Shown piece by piece: positions 5,381-10,741 of a stretch of 10,741 nucleotides of DNA. Below the pieces are notes generated by a model. It was not told where the DNA came from. It was given only the letters and a program-made list of their open reading frames with translations, and did no database searches. The first letter of the stretch is position 1. Each line of letters opens with the position of its first letter. The DNA lies in NCBI GenBank assembly GCA_964541635.1, contig CAZIQM010000038.1, forward strand, positions 1 to 10,741. The letters run 5' to 3'. Source of the DNA: DALYDP01 sp964541635 (lineage in GTDB: Bacteria > Patescibacteriota > Gracilibacteria > Peribacterales > Peribacteraceae). The translations under genes and the position numbers were made by a program.

Positions 5381-6382
5381 GTGCCCAAAACCACCCGCCT
5401 TTCGGCCCTCCAAGCGGTTCTTCGCGCGCAGCGGGTGCCGGCGTTGCTCGTGACCGATCCGTTGAACATCCGTTACCTGACCGGAATGAAAGCGACGGAG
5501 GCCCTCCTGCTGGTGCGTGCCGGCGGTTCCACGCTCATCGTCGACGGCCGTTACAAAGAAGTCGCCTCCCGCCTGCGATCCCCGAAGCTGCGTGTCGCGG
5601 ATCGGTCGGCGACGGAAAAACTCTTTTCAAACGTCCGTCGTTGCGGCTTCGAAGCTCATCACGTCACGGTCGAACGTTTGACGCGGTGGAAACGGTTGTT
5701 TAAGAATACAAAATTTATTCAGACTTCTTCCCTTGTGGAAGGGCTGCGACGGAAAAAAGATGCCCATGAAATAGCTGTCATGAATCGTACCCGTGCGATC
5801 ACCGACGCCGTGCTGCGAACGGTCCCGTCCATGCTCGTTCCCGGCGTCAGCGAAAAGGACGTCGCGCATCGCATCCTCTCCGCGATGCTCGAGCGCGGCG
5901 CCGAGGGGTTGGCGTTCGAGGCCATCGTCGCGTTTGGACCCAACTCCAGCCTGCCTCACCACCGCGCGGGCTCGCGCACACTCCGCCGGCGGGACATCGT
6001 CCAAATCGACGTCGGCGCGAAGGTCGACGGCTACTGCGCCGACCGGAGCGAGGTGTACTTCGTCGGCGAACCCACGGCGGCGCAACGCCGCGCGTATGAC
6101 GCGGTCCTGGCGGCGAAGCGCGCGGCCGAGAAGGCGATCGCGGCCGGGGCGAAATGCTCCGATATCGACGCGGTGGCGCGCGGGCTTCTGGAGAAAAACG
6201 GGTATCCGCCGTTCCCGCACGCGCTCGGCCACGGCGTGGGGCTCGACGTCCACGAGGGCGTCGTGCTCGCCGCACGGTCGAAGGATTCGCTCTTGGAGGG
6301 TGAGGTCGTCGCCATCGAACCCGGGGTGTATTTCGAGGGTAAATTCGGCATTCGGCTCGAGGATACGGTCGTTGTGAAGTAA
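5381..6382 (+). CDS. M24 family metallopeptidase, Xaa-Pro aminopeptidase/dipeptidase type
   Basis: A 333-residue cytoplasmic enzyme that removes N-terminal residues preceding proline, using two metal ions. An N-terminal creatinase-like domain (about 5-120; LVTDPLNIRYLTGM at 23-36) is followed by the pita-bread catalytic domain. Metal ligands are visible: D210 in QIDVG, D221 in CADRSE, H284 in HALGHGVG, E313 in AIEPGVY and E327 in RLEDT. H194 of LPHH and H291 of DVHEG are the usual additional histidines. The GTG start at 5381 fits the domain boundary; an ATG at 5342 would add 13 poorly conserved residues and overlaps the divergent promoter. Length agrees with short PepP/PepQ-type enzymes. It is transcribed away from the pilin gene and is probably housekeeping peptide turnover. 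PepP and PepQ cannot be separated by eye, so no symbol is given. Confidence 0.9.
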   Translation: MPKTTRLSALQAVLRAQRVPALLVTDPLNIRYLTGMKATEALLLVRAGGSTLIVDGRYKEVASRLRSPKLRVADRSATEKLFSNVRRCGFEAHHVTVERLTRWKRLFKNTKFIQTSSLVEGLRRKKDAHEIAVMNRTRAITDAVLRTVPSMLVPGVSEKDVAHRILSAMLERGAEGLAFEAIVAFGPNSSLPHHRAGSRTLRRRDIVQIDVGAKVDGYCADRSEVYFVGEPTAAQRRAYDAVLAAKRAAEKAIAAGAKCSDIDAVARGLLEKNGYPPFPHALGHGVGLDVHEGVVLAARSKDSLLEGEVVAIEPGVYFEGKFGIRLEDTVVVK

Positions 6383-6416
6383 TCCAGGCAGGAAAATACC
6401 AGACCATCCTTCTTTG

Positions 6417-6441
6417 CGTCCGTCATGCCGTGAGACGGGCG
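6417..6441 (+). terminator. Hairpin between peptidase and 3D-domain gene
   Basis: CGTCCGTC and GACGGGCG pair over 8 bp with one G-T wobble around a 9-base loop, 34 bases after the peptidase stop. No T run follows, so it may be a U-independent terminator or a simple inverted repeat. Confidence 0.3.
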
Positions 6442-6456
6442 GGGAAAGCGGTTTTC

Positions 6457-6465
6457 TGATACAAT
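6457..6465 (+). promoter_or_regulatory. Extended -10 promoter for the 3D-domain gene
   Basis: TGATACAAT is an extended -10 box, 27 bases before the ATG at 6493. The predicted leader is about 20 bases, rich in C and A, with no Shine-Dalgarno sequence. No convincing -35 box is seen, as is common for extended -10 promoters. Confidence 0.55.
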
Positions 6466-6492
6466 AATTCGATTTCCCGCACACAAACACCC

Positions 6493-7881
6493 ATGCACAA
6501 ACGCCTCGCAGCGCTCGTCATCGTCTCCCTTTGCGTCACCGCCACGCCGGTCTCGGCGGACTCGCTCGCGATCGTGAACACCGACGTCGCGCAGCCCCAG
6601 GAAGTCGACTTCGTCCTCACGGCGTACTACTCGCCGTTGCCGGGACAGTGTTGCTACGTGAAGGGGGGATTGGTGGCCGACAAAATCCTGAACGGCAACG
6701 GCACGCACGGCGCCGACGGCACGCCCGTGTACGTCGGCATGGTCGCCGCTCCGCCGAGCTACGCCTTCGGTACGAAGGTGAAGGTGCCGGGCCTCGGCGT
6801 GCTCGAAGTGCACGACCGCGGCGGCGCCATCCAGCTCCAGGAGGGCGGCAAGATCCACCGCATCGACGTGTGGGCCGGCTACGGCGAGGAAGGCCTCGCG
6901 CGCGCCCTCAGCTTCGGCGTGAAACGCGTCCGCGGCGTCGTGTATCCCCCGGGAACGTCGCAGCCTGCGTCCGATTTCTCGCTCGACCGCATCTCGATGG
7001 ACTACGAACGCCTCCGTCCGTACAACGTCGTGCAAAACGGCTTGGTCGATCTCGAGCCGCGCCTCGGCGACCGGAGTTTGTCGGCGGCGTATTTGCAGGA
7101 ACACCTCAAGGCGCTCGGATACATCGTCGACGAAGACCCGATGTTCTACGGCCCGAAGACCCAGGCCGCGCTCGAAGGATTCCGGCGCGACAGGGGAGTG
7201 GACGTCGCCTCCGAATCGCTCGATCCCGACACGGCGGCCATGCTCATGGCGTCGGTCCGCTTCCTCGGGCGCGACATGGGCGTGCCCCTCGTGGGCGAAC
7301 TCTCCAGCCAGGGCGACCTCGCCTCGATGCAGCGCATCCTGCGCGGCCTCGGGTACTACCGTGGCCGCACGGACGGGACCTACGGCGAAGGCTTGAAGCG
7401 CGCCATCATCGCGTTCCAGAAGGACCACGCGCTCGTGGGCGACGACCAGAGCCCCGGCGCCGGTACGGTCGGACCCATGACGCAGGCCGCGCTCGCAGAC
7501 GTCATGCGCGTCCAGCGCGGGCGCAGGTTGGCCGACACGATTTTGCTCGTGAAGCGCGTGCGCGACCGGTTGGAGGAAAACGAAGCGCTCGTCGCCGCCA
7601 CCACCGAGGAAGGCTACAAAGGCGAGGGCGTCGAGGACGTCCAGCGGTTTCTCGTCCAGATGGGCTACTTCCCGGCCGACAGCGTGAACGGCGTCTTCGG
7701 CCCCCTCACGCGCCAAGCGGTCGCGGCCTACCAGATCACCCGCGGCGTGCTGCGCAGCGGGTCCGACAAAGGAGCCGGCGTGGTCGGTCCCGTGACGCTC
7801 AAGACGCTGCAGAAAGACCAAATCCAGCACGCGTACGACGTCGTCCGCGCGCAAGGATGGGAGGCGCTCCAGACGATGTAA
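6493..7881 (+). CDS. Exported 3D-domain protein with three peptidoglycan-binding repeats
   Basis: A 462-residue secreted protein. Signal peptide 1-22 (VSA before D23). A 3D double-psi beta-barrel domain spans about 40-155, with FVLTAYYSPLPGQCCYVKGG (40-59), AFGTKVKVPGLG (91-102), VHDRGGAI (106-113) and RIDVWAGYGEEGLARAL (123-139). D108 and D125 match two of the three aspartates that name the family; the VA(V)DP aspartate appears as Pro (AAPP, 85-88), so the metal or catalytic site may be altered. Three PG_binding_1 repeats follow: about 199-235, 279-335 and 382-440, each with a GY-x-G/P-x-T core. The fold is shared with MltA/RlpA-type lytic transglycosylases, so glycan cleavage or binding in the cell wall is likely. 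An RlpA-like gene follows after 49 bases. Confidence 0.9.
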   Translation: MHKRLAALVIVSLCVTATPVSADSLAIVNTDVAQPQEVDFVLTAYYSPLPGQCCYVKGGLVADKILNGNGTHGADGTPVYVGMVAAPPSYAFGTKVKVPGLGVLEVHDRGGAIQLQEGGKIHRIDVWAGYGEEGLARALSFGVKRVRGVVYPPGTSQPASDFSLDRISMDYERLRPYNVVQNGLVDLEPRLGDRSLSAAYLQEHLKALGYIVDEDPMFYGPKTQAALEGFRRDRGVDVASESLDPDTAAMLMASVRFLGRDMGVPLVGELSSQGDLASMQRILRGLGYYRGRTDGTYGEGLKRAIIAFQKDHALVGDDQSPGAGTVGPMTQAALADVMRVQRGRRLADTILLVKRVRDRLEENEALVAATTEEGYKGEGVEDVQRFLVQMGYFPADSVNGVFGPLTRQAVAAYQITRGVLRSGSDKGAGVVGPVTLKTLQKDQIQHAYDVVRAQGWEALQTM

Positions 7882-7896
7882 TTCACGCCTACTTCC

Positions 7897-7924
7897 TTGC
7901 GTCGAAAGCGTTTGTCCGTAGGCT
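7897..7924 (+). promoter_or_regulatory. Promoter of a leaderless RlpA-like gene
   Basis: TTGCGT (7897-7902), 16-base spacer, TAGGCT (7919-7924), then six bases to ATG 7931. Transcription should start at or within a base of the start codon. No Shine-Dalgarno sequence is present. Confidence 0.5.
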
Positions 7925-7930
7925 GGTTTC

Positions 7931-8983
7931 ATGCGCCGCGTCGGCATCGCCATCATCGCGCTTTCGCTTGTTCCCGCCGTTGCGTTCGCCGCCGACGCGC
8001 CGATCTCGCGCCGCGACGGATTCCTCTTGATGTGGAACAGCCTGCGCCGTCCCGCGGAGCCGGCGAAGAGCGCGTTCATCGACCTGCCGGACAAACCGGA
8101 CAACGGTTCGCTCGAGATCGATTTCGCCGCGTCGCGCGGCATCGTCAACGATGACGCCGACGCCTTCCGCCCCGACGATCCGCTCACGCTCCAGACGGCG
8201 GTGACGTGGCTGCTCCGCACGCGGAGCGTCGCCGCGCCCGAGGACGTCGAGCCCGAGAAGCTCGACGAGTGGATGCAGAAATATCCGATCGCATCGCTGG
8301 AGGGAAACCTCGATAAACCGCTGACGGAAGAGGAATTATTGGGTTTGATGCGCGCGCTCGACCAGGACCTGCGCGATGAAGTGCACGAGGTGTCGTTCTA
8401 CTCCGAGAAGTTCCAGGGGAAGGGCACCGCCTTCGGCGAGTCCTTCGACATGTACGCCATGACCGCCGCGCACCGGACGTTCCCGTACAACACGCTCGTA
8501 CGCGTCACGAACCTCGAAGACGGCAAGAGCGCGACGGTGCGCATCAACGACCGCGGGCCGTACGTCGAGGGGCGCGACATGGACCTGAGTTACGCCGCGT
8601 TCACGTCGCTCGTGCCGCGAGAGCGGGGGAAACTCACGCGCGTGACGTTCGAACGCCTCGGCGACGCGTCGCTCGTCTCGAACTGTTCCGACGACCGTCC
8701 CCGCGCGCAGCACGTGTCGCGCACGACGATCCTGACGCTCGGCGTGCCCCACACGCAGCCCATCGGCGAAGTGCTGCGCCTCGAGAGCGAGCAATCGTTC
8801 GTCGTCCGCCGCATCGAGTACCCCGACGGCAACAGCCTCTCGATCCAGGACTGGATCTTGCCCGGCGACGCATGGTCCTTCACGCCCGCCGTGGGCGGGA
8901 AGTACGTCCTCGTCCTCGGGTCCGCCGACGGTCGCACGAGCAGGATGGAGATGGAGGCAGTTTCTTGTTTTAAGGCAGATTAA
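7931..8983 (+). CDS. Exported RlpA-like double-psi beta-barrel protein with SLH-like segment
   Basis: A 350-residue secreted protein. Signal peptide 1-20 (AFA before A21 or D22). Residues 24-100 resemble an SLH repeat (SRRDGFLLMW at the start, F79-R-PDDPLT as the family's F-x-P-x-x-x-T element), suggesting attachment to wall polymers. The RlpA barrel is at 152-225: SFYSEKFQGKGTAFGESFDM, AMTAAHRTFP, VRVTNL, RINDRGPY and DLSYAA. E170 and H181 align with the catalytic Glu and His of Pseudomonas RlpA (from memory), and D207 with the conserved NDRGP Asp, so septal lytic transglycosylase activity on denuded glycan is plausible. The C-terminus (250-350) is beta-rich, unassigned, with Cys252 and Cys346 possibly bonded. 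It lacks the SPOR domain of classical RlpA, so I give no symbol. Confidence 0.9.
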   Translation: MRRVGIAIIALSLVPAVAFAADAPISRRDGFLLMWNSLRRPAEPAKSAFIDLPDKPDNGSLEIDFAASRGIVNDDADAFRPDDPLTLQTAVTWLLRTRSVAAPEDVEPEKLDEWMQKYPIASLEGNLDKPLTEEELLGLMRALDQDLRDEVHEVSFYSEKFQGKGTAFGESFDMYAMTAAHRTFPYNTLVRVTNLEDGKSATVRINDRGPYVEGRDMDLSYAAFTSLVPRERGKLTRVTFERLGDASLVSNCSDDRPRAQHVSRTTILTLGVPHTQPIGEVLRLESEQSFVVRRIEYPDGNSLSIQDWILPGDAWSFTPAVGGKYVLVLGSADGRTSRMEMEAVSCFKAD

Positions 8984-9018
8984 GCCCGTTTCAGGCCGTT
9001 TTTCGGTAGGGGAGAGCG

Positions 9019-9041
9019 CGTCCGCACGCACGGGCGTTTTT
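9019..9041 (+). terminator. Rho-independent terminator after the RlpA-like gene
   Basis: CGTCCG and CGGGCG form a 6-bp stem (one G-T pair) around CACGCA, followed directly by five T residues (9037-9041). It lies 35 bases after the stop and before the next promoter, separating the wall-protein genes from the ATPase. Confidence 0.55.
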
Positions 9042-9065
9042 GCCCTCCACGAAATGCGCTTTTTC

Positions 9066-9074
9066 TGCTATAAT
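9066..9074 (+). promoter_or_regulatory. Consensus extended -10 promoter for the ATPase gene
   Basis: TGCTATAAT is a perfect extended -10 box, the strongest promoter in the window. Transcription would begin near 9081, 16 bases before the GTG start. No clear -35 box is found at the normal distance. Confidence 0.65.
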
Positions 9075-9096
9075 TACATGATTTCTTGAACAACCA

Positions 9097-10741
9097 GTGG
9101 TTACCTTCCTCCGCTACTTCTTCTGGCCCATCTTGGTCTTCCTGATCGGAGTCCTGGGCGTCATCGTGCGCTCGACGATCTGGATCGACCTGTGGAACTG
9201 GTTCATCGCGGATCCCAAGGACCGCTTTTGGTTTTTCCTCGGCACGTACTGCTTGATCCGCCTCGGCATCCGCACGATGCGCTTCTCGTACGCCGTCTGG
9301 CACAGCAAGAAGCTCGTCTCGATGCAGGTGCTCCTCTCGCGCAGCGACAGCAAGATCGACCAGGAGAAGCGCACCGAAAAGGATTTCAAGGAGAAGGTCG
9401 CGATCATGGAACAGCTCTACCGCGCGCTCTGGGAAGTGAAGAGCCTGACCTTCTGGCAGGCGGTCCACTTCTGGGCGTTCCGTTCCATCACGATCAGCTT
9501 CGAGATGTTCGTCGAGAACGGACAGTTGATGTTCTACGTGCTCTGCGACCCCAACTTGGCGTCCATCGTCGAGAAGCAGATCACGGCGTTCTATTCCGAG
9601 GCCGAAGTCGTCCGGAAGGAAACGCCGCAGATCTGGAAGAAGGGGCAGTCGCTCGTGGGTTACCACATGACGTTGGCCAAGAAGTACTGGTACCCGGTCC
9701 GCATGTACGAGCAGATGCAGGACGATCCGCTCAACGACCTCGGCAACGTGCTCAGCAAATTGCAGAAGGACGAAACGGCGACCATCCAGGTCATCCTCAA
9801 GCCGTCGTTCAGCAACAAGTGGGGCAAGTCCGCGAAGCGTTTCGCTTCGGCGCAGTTCAAAGGCAAAAAGGACCGTTGGGTCTCGCGCATCCCGATCCTC
9901 TCGACGCTCATCCAAGTGATCGGAGGCATCGCCGGCGGCGCGGACGACAAGACCTTCGCGCCCGGCGCGTCGAGCGGCGACAGTTTCGTCCGCATGATCC
10001 AGCCCGAGGAAGAGCTGTACAAGCAGATGGGCGAGAAGGCCGGCATGAGCTGGTTCCACTGCGCGGTGCGCATCATGGCCGCGGCGCCCACCCAGGCCCG
10101 CGCCCTCGACATCACCAACAACCTCCAAGTGGCGTTCAACGTGTTCCGCAGCCTCTACGGCAACTCGTTCGTGAACCGCCGCATGTTCGTGGATTTCATG
10201 CCGCTGGCGCTCAACGCCCCCATGATCCACTGGCTGTGGAAGCGCCGCATCAACGGCTTCTACCACAAGCAGGCGTTGCTCGTGGAAAAAGAGCTCGCGG
10301 GCCTCTTCCACTTCCCGGACAGCCGCTACAACAAGATCCCGATCATCTCGTGGATCCCGTACAAGGTGCTGCCCCCGCCGCCGGACGCCCCCACCGAGGG
10401 CATCGTGCTCGGCCTGAACAAGCACCGCGGCGTCGAGACGAAGATCCGCTTCTACGACAAGGACCGCACGCGCCACCAGTACCTCATCGGTAAATCCGGT
10501 TGCGGCAAATCCTCGCTGCTCTCGTGGCAGGCCCGGCAGGACATCCAGAACGGCGAAGGCGTGTGCATGGTCGACCCGCACGGCGACCTCATCGAGGACG
10601 TGCTCAACTACGTGCCCAAGGAGCGCGCGAAGGACGTCATCCTCTTCGACCCCGCCGACACCGATCGCCCGATGGGCCTGAACCTCCTCGAGGCGAAGAC
10701 CGACGAAGACTACTGGCGCGGGCAGTTCCGGGCGGTGCGCG
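9097..10741 (+). CDS. TraG/VirD4/VirB4-class membrane ATPase (5' part)
   Basis: The first 548 codons of a longer gene that leaves the window. Residues 3-35 contain a membrane helix (FLRYFFWPILVFLIGVLGVI), and a second hydrophobic stretch lies near 46-60. A large region (about 70-440) with no motif I recognise follows, then a P-loop ATPase core: Walker A GKSGCGKS (465-472) and VCMVDPHGDLIEDVL (489-503), the DPHGDL Walker-B phrase of HerA/TraG/VirD4-type conjugation ATPases. ILFDPADTDRPMGLNLLE comes next, typical of CPR coupling-protein homologues. GTG 9097 is the only usable start after an in-frame TGA at 9079; there is no Shine-Dalgarno sequence. It could power secretion or DNA transfer with the pilin encoded 4 kb away; VirB4 and VirD4 cannot be separated without the C-terminus. 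Confidence 0.88.
   Translation, partial: MVTFLRYFFWPILVFLIGVLGVIVRSTIWIDLWNWFIADPKDRFWFFLGTYCLIRLGIRTMRFSYAVWHSKKLVSMQVLLSRSDSKIDQEKRTEKDFKEKVAIMEQLYRALWEVKSLTFWQAVHFWAFRSITISFEMFVENGQLMFYVLCDPNLASIVEKQITAFYSEAEVVRKETPQIWKKGQSLVGYHMTLAKKYWYPVRMYEQMQDDPLNDLGNVLSKLQKDETATIQVILKPSFSNKWGKSAKRFASAQFKGKKDRWVSRIPILSTLIQVIGGIAGGADDKTFAPGASSGDSFVRMIQPEEELYKQMGEKAGMSWFHCAVRIMAAAPTQARALDITNNLQVAFNVFRSLYGNSFVNRRMFVDFMPLALNAPMIHWLWKRRINGFYHKQALLVEKELAGLFHFPDSRYNKIPIISWIPYKVLPPPPDAPTEGIVLGLNKHRGVETKIRFYDKDRTRHQYLIGKSGCGKSSLLSWQARQDIQNGEGVCMVDPHGDLIEDVLNYVPKERAKDVILFDPADTDRPMGLNLLEAKTDEDYWRGQFRAVR

Noticed and set aside
6031..8220. Long minus-strand frame (729 codons) opposite the wall-protein genes
   Set aside because: It spans two well-supported plus-strand genes and their intergenic region; composition is typical of high-GC shadow frames.
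9078..9089. ATG directly after the TATAAT box at 9069
   Set aside because: It is followed by a stop after three codons and lies in a different frame from the ATPase; the ATPase starts at GTG 9097.
1..10741. UGA recoding as in Gracilibacteria/Absconditabacteria
   Set aside because: No coding region supported here contains an internal UGA, and the pilin gene ends at UGA exactly where the next gene begins.

Overview
The window reads as a high-GC bacterial chromosome fragment, most likely from a Patescibacteria/CPR lineage. The evidence for this placement is indirect: a VirB2-like pilin with a PKD protein, a double-psi beta-barrel (3D) protein with peptidoglycan-binding repeats, an RlpA-like protein with an SLH-like segment, a TraG/VirB4-type ATPase with the phrase DPHGDL, and start codons that mostly lack Shine-Dalgarno sequences. 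The phylum is an inference; no rRNA or marker set is present. UGA is used as a normal stop, so the UGA-to-glycine code of Gracilibacteria/Absconditabacteria does not apply.

Left part (1-2747, all minus strand): hisS with an in-frame TAG near its C-terminus, a branched terminator-like structure, a tRNA with an oversized anticodon loop, a roughly 180-nt non-coding stretch packed with stable hairpins, a glycosyltransferase gene, and a tRNA-His locus with one intact gene, one copy broken by an insertion in the D-arm, and one loose 5' fragment.

Middle (2799-5329, minus): a two-gene unit. A VirB2/TrbC-like pilin overlaps by one base (TGATG) a large membrane-anchored PKD protein with a long proline-rich tail predicted to be cytoplasmic.

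Right part (5381-10741, plus): an M24 aminopeptidase apparently read from a leaderless message, two exported cell-wall proteins (3D domain plus three peptidoglycan-binding repeats; SLH-like plus RlpA-like barrel), and the first 548 codons of a TraG/VirD4/VirB4-class ATPase that runs off the window.

Taken together, the pilin, PKD scaffold, two wall-remodelling proteins and ATPase suggest a type IV secretion- or conjugation-like envelope machine with its own peptidoglycan-processing factors. This is inferred from co-location only. The main non-protein oddities are the amber codon in hisS, the structured region 1472-1650, and the damaged tRNA-His copies.
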